A stretch of DNA of 64,000 nucleotides from an uncultured Lachnospiraceae bacterium (GTDB taxonomy: Bacteria > Bacillota > Clostridia > Lachnospirales > Lachnospiraceae). The notes beneath the pieces were generated by a model. That model was not told the DNA's origin and did not search any database. It worked only from the letters and a program-made list of their open reading frames with translations. Shown here one piece after another: positions 9,434 through 17,651 of this stretch (position 1 is the stretch's first letter; every line of letters starts with the position of its first letter). Location of the stretch: NCBI GenBank assembly GCA_910585635.1, contig CAJUFE010000003.1:62001-126000 (forward strand), written 5' to 3'. A program made the position numbers and the translations under genes.

Positions 9434-10873
9434 TTGGACGATAGAGAGAACATATTGGAAGATAAGAGCGCAGGAGGGACAGGGGGCGGATCCGGTGTAA
9501 AGGACCGCCAGGAGGACGGCTATGAGAAGGTCTGCAGCATCTGCCGCCGCCCGGAGAGCCGGGCAGGAGAGATGGTGCAGATGCCCGGGGAGATCTGCAT
9601 GTGCCATGACTGCATGCAGAAGGCTTTTGACTCCCTGGGCAAGAGCGGGATGGATATAGGGAAGTTTTCCGGGATCCCGTTCATGAACCTGAACGTCAGC
9701 GATATCACCAGCTTCCTGCGCCCGGATATGGCGGTGACCAAGAAGCAGAGGCCGAAGAAGAAGGAAAAGGAGGCCAGGACCTACACGATCAAGGATATCC
9801 CGGCCCCCCATCTGATCAAGCAGAAGCTGGACGAGTCTGTCGTAGGGCAGGAGCAGGCTAAAAAGGTGATGTCGGTGGCGGTCTATAACCACTATAAGCG
9901 GACCCTCTTAGCAGACCGGGAGGGAGAGGAGGGCAGACCCTCCGACGGGGTGACGATCGAGAGATCCAATATCCTGATGGTGGGTCCTACCGGGAGCGGC
10001 AAGACCTATCTGGTGAAGACCCTGGCCAAGCTCCTGGACGTACCCTTGGCGATCGCGGATGCCACCTCTTTGACCGAGGCCGGATATATCGGCGATGATA
10101 TCGAGAGTGTGGTGAGCAAGCTCTTAGCCGAGGCAGATAACGATGTGGAAAGGGCGGAGCGAGGCATCATCTTCATCGACGAGGTGGACAAGATCGCGAA
10201 AAAGCAGCAGACCAATGCCCGGGACGTGAGCGGGGAATCGGTGCAGCAGGAGCTGTTGAAGCTTCTGGAGGGCAGCGTGGTGGAGGTCCCTGTAGGCGCC
10301 AGCCAGAAGAATGCCATGACCCCCATGACCACGGTGAACACCGATGACATCCTCTTCATCTGCGGCGGCGCTTTTCCGGGACTGGAGGAGATCATCAAGG
10401 AACGGCTGCGCAAAAAGACCTCCATGGGCTTTGGAGCGGACTTAAAGGACCAGTTTGACGGGGATAAGGACCTGCTCACAAAGGTCACCAATGAGGATCT
10501 GCGCAAGTTCGGGATGATCCCGGAATTTTTAGGCCGCCTTCCGGTGACGGTCACCCTGCAGCAGCTGGATAAGCCGCTGATGAAGCGGATCCTCACAGAG
10601 CCGAAGAACGCGATCTTAAAGCAGTACGCAAAGCTCCTGGCCTATGACGAGGTCAGGCTGGAGTTCGACGATCAGGCTCTGGACTGGATCGCGGAGGAGG
10701 CGATCAAAAAGGAGACCGGGGCCAGGGCGCTCCGGGCGATCCTGGAGGACTTTATGCTGGATATCATGTACGAGACCCCCAAGGATCCCAACATCGGCGC
10801 CGTGGTCATCACTAGGCCCTACCTGGAGAAACGAGGGGGTCCCAGGATCGCCATGCGAGGCCAGATGGGGTGA
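9434..10873 (+). CDS. clpX: ATP-dependent Clp protease unfoldase ClpX
   Basis: A 479-residue AAA+ unfoldase that would feed substrates to ClpP. The N-terminal zinc finger has Cys34, Cys37, Cys57 and Cys60. Walker A is GPTGSGKT at 184-191, Walker B IIFIDEVD at 245-252, and sensor region EFLGRLPV lies near 360. The ClpP-docking loop, IGF in most ClpX, reads MGF here (SMGFGAD). The protein is longer than the usual 410-430 residues because of an N-terminal extension and a basic linker. The TTG start at 9434 has an AAGGAG SD (9422-9427). No clpP is adjacent, so this could be a second ClpX paralogue. Confidence 0.88.
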   Translation: MDDRENILEDKSAGGTGGGSGVKDRQEDGYEKVCSICRRPESRAGEMVQMPGEICMCHDCMQKAFDSLGKSGMDIGKFSGIPFMNLNVSDITSFLRPDMAVTKKQRPKKKEKEARTYTIKDIPAPHLIKQKLDESVVGQEQAKKVMSVAVYNHYKRTLLADREGEEGRPSDGVTIERSNILMVGPTGSGKTYLVKTLAKLLDVPLAIADATSLTEAGYIGDDIESVVSKLLAEADNDVERAERGIIFIDEVDKIAKKQQTNARDVSGESVQQELLKLLEGSVVEVPVGASQKNAMTPMTTVNTDDILFICGGAFPGLEEIIKERLRKKTSMGFGADLKDQFDGDKDLLTKVTNEDLRKFGMIPEFLGRLPVTVTLQQLDKPLMKRILTEPKNAILKQYAKLLAYDEVRLEFDDQALDWIAEEAIKKETGARALRAILEDFMLDIMYETPKDPNIGAVVITRPYLEKRGGPRIAMRGQMG

Positions 10874-10943
10874 TAAGGAACCTGCCGGCCTTTTGGGGCG
10901 GACACAGGGATGGCAGTGCCATGGGCGACAGCGAAAGGTCTGG

Positions 10944-12719
10944 TCATTCCCGGAGCTGGAGGAAAGACTGATAGAGGTCCAGCGTACCATATCCGAATTC
11001 ACGGTTTGGATATTGGTACGCTGGATTTCTGTCTGCACCCCGGATCAGATAGCCCCGGACCGACGCATTGCTGATCGTAAGGTCATTGCCCTGGAGCAGG
11101 CCCCAGGCCAGCAGGTTGGCCGCCGCCCCGGCCACATGGGCGGCAGAGACCGAGGAGCCGGTCCGCCTCGTCATGGGCGGGGCGGAGTCCGGCCCCTCTC
11201 CGGCCGCCCGCCAGGAGAGGGGCGGCAGGGCCGGGCCGTATACGTTCACGCCTGGGGCGGCCAGATCCGGTTTGATCTGGCCGTTGATCGTGTAGCCCCG
11301 GCTGGAATGGAGGTAGATGCTCCCGTCACGGTGGTCGTAAGCGCTGATGGTCATGGGGAATGGGCTGTTCCCCGGGTTGGTGATGGTGGTATCCGGATCT
11401 GGCTTCAAAAAGACCGTATCCGGAGAGATGAAGGACTCCACAGGCAGCCATATATGGTATCGGCCCACCAGAAAAAGGGTATTATAAACGCGGATCCGCC
11501 ATATACCAGGGGTGGGATCCTGGAACCGGAAAAAGATCAGCTGTCTTCCGGAGCCCCCTTCGATCAGCACATAGTTGACCGTGATGACCGTAGGCTCTAA
11601 GAGGAAAGAGATCCGGGAATCCCGCCCCAGAGAGAGGGGGATCCGGCTGATGTTCTCTCCGCTGGGGGAGATAAAGCCTACAGTATAAAGATCGGATACG
11701 TCCGCCCAGAATTCCGCCACGAAGCCCCGTTCGCCGGGGGCGACACGGATCTCCACATCCTCGGAGGTCCGGCCGCTGGAGATGATCCCCAGATAATGAT
11801 GGCCCAGTCCGGCCTCATTGCCGCCTGCCACTACGCTGATGAAATGGGCGAACTGGCTGTAGGACTGGAGGGTGTAGCCTAAAGGGGACGCGCCCTCATG
11901 GCTGCCCCAATTGGTCCCCATAGGGATGCATAGGACCAGAGGCATGTTATACCAGGAGGAGAGGAGATACAGGTATTTGATCCCCATCATGATATCATTT
12001 TCCTGGTATGCATCAGCATCTTCCTGGATCAGATAAAAATCCCGCAGATATCGCTTGGCCGGTTTTAGCTTGACGACGCCTAAGGAGGCCTGGGGGGCGG
12101 CTCCTGTAAAATCTCCGGAGGCAGTGGCCCCGCCGGCGGCGATGCCGGCCATGAAGGTGCCGTGACCGTCTGTATCGGTAGAGGGGACGATCTGCAAGGG
12201 ATCGTCAGAGCGCAGGGCTTCGTTGATCTGGTCCGCTGTGTAGGCTGTACCGTATTGGATATCCATATAGTAAGGGATGCGGGACCGGACCCCCGGCGGG
12301 ATCTCGTCCGGTCCTTCCGGGATGTTCTGGTCCCAGATCCCTAAGATCCTTGTGGTACCGTCCGGTTGTAAGAAAAGGGGGTTCTGGTAATCGATGCCGG
12401 TATCGATCATGCCGATGAGCACCCCCCGCCCCTGTCCGCCCAGAGCCGGCTGCTGGAACACCGGGAGGATGCCGGAGGCTTCCATGCTGGAAGTATCTAA
12501 AAGTGTATACAGCTTTGGGATAGAAGAATAATCATATTTGGACAGGCTGATGGGCGTGACCGTATCCAGAGGGAGATAAAGGACCGCGTATTCTCTGGAG
12601 ACGGTGTCGTAGCAGAGGGAATCCTGCTCCAGGTTGACGGCAGGAAGGGTGCTGCTGCCGGCATGATAGATAAAGTCGGCGACCTGCTCACTGGCGGGGT
12701 TTATGGGGCAAACGGGCAT
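10944..12719 (-). CDS. S8 family subtilisin-like peptidase (Csp-like)
   Basis: A 591-residue subtilase without a signal peptide. The catalytic triad is Asp106 (GMIDTGID), His186 (DTDGHGTFMAG) and Ser523 in TGSSVSAAHVAG, where the usual GTS reads GSS. About 250 residues separate His from the Ser segment and hold an inserted jelly-roll-like domain, as in clostridial Csp germination proteases and related cytoplasmic S8 enzymes. Convergent with clpX and divergent from lspA. ATG at 12719 is chosen (SD AGAGGT just upstream); an 80-codon upstream extension is compositionally unlike the family. A spore or germination role is inferred from the family only. Confidence 0.85.
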   Translation of the reverse strand: MPVCPINPASEQVADFIYHAGSSTLPAVNLEQDSLCYDTVSREYAVLYLPLDTVTPISLSKYDYSSIPKLYTLLDTSSMEASGILPVFQQPALGGQGRGVLIGMIDTGIDYQNPLFLQPDGTTRILGIWDQNIPEGPDEIPPGVRSRIPYYMDIQYGTAYTADQINEALRSDDPLQIVPSTDTDGHGTFMAGIAAGGATASGDFTGAAPQASLGVVKLKPAKRYLRDFYLIQEDADAYQENDIMMGIKYLYLLSSWYNMPLVLCIPMGTNWGSHEGASPLGYTLQSYSQFAHFISVVAGGNEAGLGHHYLGIISSGRTSEDVEIRVAPGERGFVAEFWADVSDLYTVGFISPSGENISRIPLSLGRDSRISFLLEPTVITVNYVLIEGGSGRQLIFFRFQDPTPGIWRIRVYNTLFLVGRYHIWLPVESFISPDTVFLKPDPDTTITNPGNSPFPMTISAYDHRDGSIYLHSSRGYTINGQIKPDLAAPGVNVYGPALPPLSWRAAGEGPDSAPPMTRRTGSSVSAAHVAGAAANLLAWGLLQGNDLTISNASVRGYLIRGADRNPAYQYPNREFGYGTLDLYQSFLQLRE

Positions 12720-12780
12720 AAAAGGACCTCTATGGATCGGCTTTGTTACTTGTATATGCGGGTCGTGGTAAAAAATTCCC

Positions 12781-12809
12781 TTTACGGTTGGATGGAAAAA
12801 GGGTAGAAT
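12781..12809 (+). promoter_or_regulatory. Possible promoter for lspA
   Basis: TTTACG (12781-12786), 17-bp spacer, TAGAAT (12804-12809), 63 bp before the start codon, in the divergent gap shared with the S8 peptidase. Confidence 0.45.
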
Positions 12810-12872
12810 AGAGTAAGAGATGCCGCGTAACGGCAGGGGCGATGAGCCAGAGGATGGAGGGAGGCAGCAGAT

Positions 12873-13367
12873 ATGATGCTTATTTTGATGATCGCATTGA
12901 TCGCAGCGGTGGATCTGTGCATCAAGGAGGAGATCGAGGCCAGGGACGGCAGTGAGTTCCCTAAGGAGCTCATAGGGACGGATGGGAAGATCATCCTCCA
13001 TAAAAGCCACAATACAGGATTCCCGTTCCAGGTCTTAAAGAGCAGACCGGAGCTGGTCCGGACAGTACCGACCATAGTGATCTCGGCCCTGGGCGGCGTG
13101 CTGGGGTTTTTGATCCCGAAGAAGGGCTACTGGGCAGAGAAGCTGGCCCTGGTGCTCACCTTGGGCGGGGCCTTCAGCAATCTCTACGACAGGCTGTCCC
13201 GTGGCTATGTGGTGGATTACTTCAGCATCGATATGGGAAAGCTCAAAAAGGTGGTCTTTAACCTGGGCGATATCTGCATCTTCGCCGGGACCGCCATCAT
13301 GGTCCTCTCCCAGATCGCATCCGAGGGCTACCGCCTGGTCAGGAAGATCCAGTGGAAGAAGAGATAG
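12873..13367 (+). CDS. lspA: Signal peptidase II (lipoprotein signal peptidase)
   Basis: A 164-residue integral membrane aspartyl protease that cleaves prolipoprotein signal peptides after lipidation. The two catalytic aspartates lie in GGAFSNLYDRLSRGYVVDYF (NLYDR and VVDYF). The family asparagine motif is HNTGFPF near residue 46. Four hydrophobic segments are visible. The loop after the first segment (residues about 17-45) is highly charged. SD GGAGGGAGG precedes two adjacent ATG codons at 12873 and 12876. Confidence 0.85.
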   Translation: MMLILMIALIAAVDLCIKEEIEARDGSEFPKELIGTDGKIILHKSHNTGFPFQVLKSRPELVRTVPTIVISALGGVLGFLIPKKGYWAEKLALVLTLGGAFSNLYDRLSRGYVVDYFSIDMGKLKKVVFNLGDICIFAGTAIMVLSQIASEGYRLVRKIQWKKR

Positions 13368-13382
13368 ATACGATAAGGGGTA

Positions 13383-13422
13383 TCGCGAAGGGTCCGCTCC
13401 GAAAGGAGCGGACCCTTCGCGA
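13383..13422. repeat. Perfect 18-bp hairpin with GAAA loop, part of a dispersed repeat
   Basis: TCGCGAAGGGTCCGCTCC (13383-13400) pairs perfectly with 13405-13422 around a GAAA tetraloop. No T-run follows, so it is not a standard terminator. From 13405 to about 13450 the sequence matches the minus strand of 3400-3462 closely (AGCGGACCC, TCGCGACAT, GCAATAAGAC, GGCGTG in the same order). It therefore belongs to the same dispersed repeat family as the composite at 3400-3850. Confidence 0.7.
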
Positions 13423-13506
13423 CATATATCAGCAATAAGACACCCCGGCGTGTGAGTGGACCGCAACACTTCCCATGCACGTTCCCCGATACATCTTTTT
13501 CCCTCA

Positions 13507-13535
13507 TTGACATATGCAGGAGATCATAGTACAAT
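13507..13535 (+). promoter_or_regulatory. Strong sigma-A-type promoter
   Basis: A consensus -35 TTGACA (13507-13512), 17-bp spacer, and TACAAT (13530-13535), 40 bp ahead of the CNNM/CorC-type gene. One of the best promoter matches in the window. Confidence 0.85.
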
Positions 13536-13574
13536 CATTTATAAATTTTTAATGAAAAAGGAGCGTGTTATTTT

Positions 13575-14981
13575 ATGGAACCGTCTGGCGACGCGGCCAT
13601 ACGATCGTGTATCTTACTTATCCTGCTAGCATTATCTGCATTCTTTTCTTCGGCAGAAACAGCACTTACCACAGTGAACAAGATCCGCATGAGGACATTG
13701 GCAGAGAGCGGCCATAAGAGGGCCCAGATTGTGATCAAGATCCTCGAGGACCAAGGTAAGATGCTCAGTGCCATCTTGATCGGTAATAATGTGGTGAACC
13801 TGTCCGCATCGGCCCTTTTGACCGTATTGGCGGCAGATCTCTTCGGAAGTAAATGGGTGGGAGCTGCCACCGGTGTCCTGACCCTGCTGATCTTAGTATT
13901 TGGAGAGATCACCCCGAAGACCATTTCGACCATATCCCCTGAAGCGATCTCTCTCAACTATGCGCCTTTCATCTATACATTGATGAACCTTTTGACACCG
14001 GCGATCTTCTTAGTGAACCATCTCTCCCTCCTGGTCTTGAAGCTGATGCGGATCGACCCGGATAAAAAGCAGGGGGCGATCACCGAGGACGAGCTGCGGA
14101 CCATCGTGGAGGTGAGCCATGAGGAAGGCGTCATCCAGATGGAAGAGAAGAAGATGATCACCAATGTGTTCGATTTCGGGGATGACTTAGCCAAGGATGT
14201 GATGGTCCCCCGGGTGGATATGACCTTTGTGAACGTGGACGCCACCTACGAGGAGCTGATCGAGGTGTTCCGCAAGGATAAATATACCCGTATCCCGGTC
14301 TACGAGGAGAGCACAGACAATGTGATCGGCATCATCAATGTAAAGGACCTGCTGCTCTTAGACGGCCGTGAGGATTTCCACATCCGGGACTGCCTGCGCC
14401 AGCCTTTGTATACCCATGAGTACAAGAAAGCGGCCGAGCTGATGGTAGAGATGCGCAAGACCTTGAACAACATCGTGATCGTCTTAGACGAGTACGGAGC
14501 CACCTCCGGACTGATCACCCTGGAGGATATGCTGGAGGAGATCGTGGGCGAGATCCGGGACGAGTATGATGAGGACGAGGAGGATAAGCTGGTAGAGCTG
14601 GAGAACGGTCAGTACCGGGTGGACGGCTCCATGAAGCTGAACGACTTGAACAACCGTTTGGACCTGAAGCTGGAGTCAGAGGAATATGATTCCTTGGGCG
14701 GCCTGGTGATCGGGCTCTTAGACCACCTTCCCGAGGAAGGGGAGGAGGTCACCCACGAGGGGATCCGGATGGTGGTGGAACATATGGAAAAGAACCGGAT
14801 CGAAGCGGTCCATCTGTACTTACCAGTCCCTGAGGACACAGAAGGGGCAGGCTCGGAGGAGGATCAGGCAGCGGCGGCAAAGCTTGCAGAAGACAAAGAC
14901 ACCGAAGGGAGCGCTCCGGAGGAGAGCGGCCTTAAGGGGCAAGAGAGACCGGATGAGATGACAGAGGAGAAAGGGGCGTGA
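13575..14981 (+). CDS. CNNM/HlyC-CorC family membrane protein with CBS pair
   Basis: A 468-residue protein of the so-called hemolysin/CorC family, linked to Mg2+ or Co2+ transport and homeostasis. The N-terminal DUF21/CNNM membrane domain (about 8-150) has SAFFSSAETALTTVN and FGEITPKT. A CBS pair follows (about 205-330; MVPRVDM, YTRIPVYEES, VLDEYGATSGLITLEDMLEEIVGEI). The CorC_HlyC domain is at about 345-420. A 40-residue acidic, low-complexity tail ends the protein. Its TGA stop lies in the loop of the terminator at 14971-14992. Confidence 0.92.
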   Translation: MEPSGDAAIRSCILLILLALSAFFSSAETALTTVNKIRMRTLAESGHKRAQIVIKILEDQGKMLSAILIGNNVVNLSASALLTVLAADLFGSKWVGAATGVLTLLILVFGEITPKTISTISPEAISLNYAPFIYTLMNLLTPAIFLVNHLSLLVLKLMRIDPDKKQGAITEDELRTIVEVSHEEGVIQMEEKKMITNVFDFGDDLAKDVMVPRVDMTFVNVDATYEELIEVFRKDKYTRIPVYEESTDNVIGIINVKDLLLLDGREDFHIRDCLRQPLYTHEYKKAAELMVEMRKTLNNIVIVLDEYGATSGLITLEDMLEEIVGEIRDEYDEDEEDKLVELENGQYRVDGSMKLNDLNNRLDLKLESEEYDSLGGLVIGLLDHLPEEGEEVTHEGIRMVVEHMEKNRIEAVHLYLPVPEDTEGAGSEEDQAAAAKLAEDKDTEGSAPEESGLKGQERPDEMTEEKGA

Positions 14982-14992
14982 CGCCCCTTTTT
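14971..14992 (+). terminator. Terminator overlapping the gene's own stop codon
   Basis: AAGGGGCG (14971-14978) pairs with CGCCCCTT (14982-14989), and the three-base loop is the TGA stop codon itself. A T-run follows. The last codons of the CNNM protein therefore form the terminator stem. Confidence 0.85.
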
Positions 14993-15036
14993 CGCGGCCT
15001 GGGAAAGTGCGTTTTCATGGAGCAAGATCTTTCCGA

Positions 15037-15390
15037 TCAGCTGGCCATCCCTCCCAGCGTTCCGCCAAAGACGCAGATGCCCATCACCATGGTCATGGAA
15101 CGGGTATCGCCCTCCACCCCTCTGTTGAACAGAAAGGACATCAGGGCCAGCAGGAGAAAATAGAGGAGGCCGGCTAAGAGCCCCCAGAAGAACCGCCGGT
15201 CTGTGACGCCTTTTCCTGCCAGCAGTCCGCCCAAGAAGCAGCTCAAGGCATAGACCCCATAGACGGCAGAGGCCACTCTGGAGGGGGCCAGCTTAAAGCG
15301 GAAAAGCCCGAAGGCTAGAAGGGTCAGGAGCAGGGCGCTCAGCAGATAGGAAAAGAGCAGGGACCGGGTCAGGATCTTGATCGTCCGCAT
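15037..15390 (-). CDS. TIGR04086-type small membrane protein
   Basis: A 117-residue protein with four predicted membrane segments (about 8-28, 38-58, 66-86, 98-116). Short loops include CFLGGLLAGKGVTDRRFFWG, the glycine-rich signature of the TIGR04086/YrzE family, whose function is unknown. SD AAGGAGGG lies 8 bases before the ATG. It converges on the CNNM gene. In Clostridia this family is often found near secDF and yajC, which fits the next cluster. Confidence 0.8.
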   Translation of the reverse strand: MRTIKILTRSLLFSYLLSALLLTLLAFGLFRFKLAPSRVASAVYGVYALSCFLGGLLAGKGVTDRRFFWGLLAGLLYFLLLALMSFLFNRGVEGDTRSMTMVMGICVFGGTLGGMAS

Positions 15391-15477
15391 ATCATTTCCC
15401 TCCTTTTATGATGTATAGTCCAGTCTATGCCGGGGCGGGACGGGATATGAGGGCTTGTTATCTTTTCTGTCCATGCC

Positions 15478-15623
15478 GGTTACTGTTCACGGTTACGCCG
15501 CTCACAGCAACAGAATGCACACAAAATGGGCTGACCGCCCATTTTGGCGCTGCAACCCTCGGGTTTCTTGCGACCTTTGCTCACAAGAAACACCTCGCAG
15601 GATATCACCTGTGAAAAGTAACC
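15478..15623. repeat. Small intergenic element with 13-bp terminal inverted repeats
   Basis: GGTTACTGTTCAC (15478-15490) and GTGAAAAGTAACC (15611-15623) are inverted repeats with one mismatch, bounding about 120 bp without coding capacity. The right terminus recurs, with small changes, at 3833-3850, 25940-25952 and 28538-28550. A non-autonomous mobile element is inferred. It occupies much of the 335-bp gap before the SCIFF gene. Confidence 0.55.
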
Positions 15624-15660
15624 CATGCCGGCCCTGCGCGGCCCCTTTCGGACATAAAAG

Positions 15661-15698
15661 CCTTGCGGACTCCTATTTCTTGTGATATAATCGCAAGG
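15661..15698 (+). promoter_or_regulatory. SCIFF promoter flanked by an inverted repeat
   Basis: TTGCGG (15663-15668), 17-bp spacer, perfect TATAAT (15686-15691). The 7-bp arms CCTTGCG (15661-15667) and CGCAAGG (15692-15698) bracket the promoter symmetrically, overlapping the -35 and abutting the -10. This could be an operator, though chance cannot be excluded. Confidence 0.7.
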
Positions 15699-15726
15699 AA
15701 CTTTAAGAGAATGGAGGCGAGGCGAG

Positions 15727-15873
15727 ATGAAGCACGTAAAGACTTTAAATGCCAACACGTTAAAGGACACTATGAAAAAGGGCGGATGCGGTGAGTGCCA
15801 GACTTCCTGCCAGTCCGCATGTAAGACTTCCTGCACGGTAGGGAATCAGCATTGCGAGAACAGCAGCCGATGA
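15727..15873 (+). CDS. scfA: SCIFF ribosomal peptide precursor (six cysteines in forty-five)
   Basis: A 48-residue peptide starting MKHVKTLNANTLKDTMKKGG, followed by six cysteines in the arrangement CGEC, SCQSAC, SC, HC. This is the near-universal SCIFF precursor of Clostridia. Its partner radical SAM enzyme forms a Cys-to-Thr thioether (sactionine-type) bridge; the Thr in the C-T-S-C context is a candidate acceptor. The maturase follows 186 bp later. The strong promoter and strong SD (GGAGGCGAGG), plus a terminator-like hairpin before the maturase, suggest the peptide is made in excess. The mature function is not established. Confidence 0.93.
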   Translation: MKHVKTLNANTLKDTMKKGGCGECQTSCQSACKTSCTVGNQHCENSSR

Positions 15874-15910
15874 CCCTCGCCTCATGGCGGTCCGATCGTT
15901 TTCAGGATAA

Positions 15911-15942
15911 CCCCTACGGTCACCGGATCGTAGGGGTATTTT
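15911..15942 (+). terminator. Terminator or attenuator between SCIFF and its maturase
   Basis: CCCCTACG (15911-15918) pairs with CGTAGGGG (15929-15936), then TATTTT. It lies 37 bp after the SCIFF stop, so transcripts may partly end here, giving more peptide than enzyme. Confidence 0.65.
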
Positions 15943-16059
15943 CCGTGTCTGTGAGAGACGGGGACCGGCGGGCAGGAGCCCGCCCGTGACCAGATGGACA
16001 ACATACAAGATGGATAGACGTCATACAAGCCGGAAGGGATAGAAAGAAGAGGGATCTTT

Positions 16060-17466
16060 GTGATACATCAGTATAAAAATAACGGTTACAGCATCATACT
16101 GGATGTGGACAGCGGTTCTGTCCATGTGGCAGATCCCATACTCTATGATGCAGTGGAGATCTTAAAGGAGCGTCTGCCGGATATGGATGAGCCCGCCCGG
16201 ATCCCTGAGGAGGATGCACAGGCGGTCCTTAAGGGGCTTAGAGGGCGGTATCCGGAGGCGGAGATCTTGGAGACCCTGGAGGAGATCCAGGCGCTGATCG
16301 ACCAGGGGATGCTGTTCGCGAAGGATATCTACCAGGATATGGTGGCAGACTTTAAGGAGCGGAAGACTGTGGTCAAGGCATTATGTCTCCATGTGGCCCA
16401 CGACTGCAACCTGGCCTGCCGGTACTGCTTTGCAGAGGAAGGCGAGTACCACGGCCGGCGGGCGTTGATGAGCTTCGAGACCGGCAAGAAAGCACTGGAC
16501 TTTTTGATCGCCAGCTCAGGGGGCAGGCGGAACCTGGAAGTGGACTTTTTCGGCGGCGAGCCCCTGATGGACTGGAAGGTGGTCAAGGAGCTGGTGGCCT
16601 ACGGGCGGGAGCAGGAAAAGCTCCACGATAAGAAGTTCCGCTTCACCCTGACCACCAACGGGGTCCTTTTGGATGAGGAGGTCATGGACTTCTGTGACCG
16701 GGAGATGAGCAATGTGGTCCTGAGCCTGGACGGCAGGAAGGCGGTCAACGACAGGATGCGCCCCTTCCGCAGCGGCAAGGGCAGCTACGACCTGATCGTG
16801 CCCAAGTTCCAGGCATTTGCCCGGCGCAGAGGGGAGAAGGACCACTATATCCGGGGGACCTTCACCCACTACAACCTGGATTTTGCCCAGGACGCCATCC
16901 ATTTCGCCGACCTAGGCTTTAAGCAGATCTCCATCGAGCCGGTGGTAGCCCCGCCGGAGGAGGACTATGCGATCAAGGAAGAGGATCTGCCCCAGATCTT
17001 AGAGCAGTATGACCTTCTGGCAAAGGAGTATATCAAGCGGAAAAAAGAGGGGAGAGGGTTCAACTTCTTCCACTTTATGATCGACTTAAAAGGCGGGCCC
17101 TGTGTGGCTAAGCGGCTCTCGGGCTGCGGCTCCGGCACGGAGTATCTGGCGGTCACGCCCTGGGGGGACCTCTACCCCTGCCATCAGTTCGTGGGACAGG
17201 AGGGCTTCCTCCTGGGCAATGTGGATACCGGCGTCACCAACCTGCAGGTCCAAGACACCTTTAAGCTGTGCAATGTCTACGCCAAGGAAAAATGCCGGGA
17301 CTGCTTCGCCCGCTTCTACTGCAGCGGCGGCTGTGCGGCCAATGCCTACAACTTCCACGGTTCGATCACCGAGGCCTACGATATCGGCTGCGTTATGCAG
17401 AAGAAGCGGATCGAGTGTGCCCTGATGATCAAGGCCGCGCTGGCGGAGGAGGAAAAACAGGGATGA
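16060..17466 (+). CDS. scfB: SCIFF radical SAM maturase
   Basis: A 468-residue radical SAM/SPASM enzyme that installs the thioether bridge in SCIFF. The N-terminal 90 residues resemble a peptide-recognition (RRE-like) domain. The SAM-cluster motif is Cys116-x3-Cys120-x2-Cys123 (HDCNLACRYCFAEEG). The C-terminal SPASM/twitch region is cysteine-rich, with CGSGTEY, YPCHQFVG, CRDCFARFYCSGGCAANAY and a final CVMQKKRIEC, enough ligands for two auxiliary [4Fe-4S] clusters. Length fits the family. The GTG start at 16060 follows AGAGGGATC. Gene order SCIFF, maturase, secDF is the usual clostridial arrangement. Confidence 0.95.
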   Translation: MIHQYKNNGYSIILDVDSGSVHVADPILYDAVEILKERLPDMDEPARIPEEDAQAVLKGLRGRYPEAEILETLEEIQALIDQGMLFAKDIYQDMVADFKERKTVVKALCLHVAHDCNLACRYCFAEEGEYHGRRALMSFETGKKALDFLIASSGGRRNLEVDFFGGEPLMDWKVVKELVAYGREQEKLHDKKFRFTLTTNGVLLDEEVMDFCDREMSNVVLSLDGRKAVNDRMRPFRSGKGSYDLIVPKFQAFARRRGEKDHYIRGTFTHYNLDFAQDAIHFADLGFKQISIEPVVAPPEEDYAIKEEDLPQILEQYDLLAKEYIKRKKEGRGFNFFHFMIDLKGGPCVAKRLSGCGSGTEYLAVTPWGDLYPCHQFVGQEGFLLGNVDTGVTNLQVQDTFKLCNVYAKEKCRDCFARFYCSGGCAANAYNFHGSITEAYDIGCVMQKKRIECALMIKAALAEEEKQG

Positions 17467-17651
17467 CCATCAGGCCTGCCGCAGGAGTGCAAGGGGCAAA
17501 AGCCGCCCCTAAAGAGTCCTGTCAAAGGCTTGGATGTTCAAAGGCACGGCGGTCAGGCCGCCTCCAGAGCGGACTTGGCTGTGTGGATAGATGGGGCCTT
17601 AAGGACCGGTGTGCCGGATATCATGACGAGTGAGAAAAAGGAGAAACGAAG

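Noticed and set aside
10978..11023. A long inverted repeat (CCAGCGTACC with GGTACGCTGG) that looked like a terminator for clpX.
   Set aside because: It lies inside the S8 peptidase coding sequence and has no T-run; it may still slow convergent transcription but is not called.
17467..17651. The gap between scfB and secDF as a possible regulatory RNA.
   Set aside because: No promoter, strong hairpin or conserved motif stands out; it is left unannotated.
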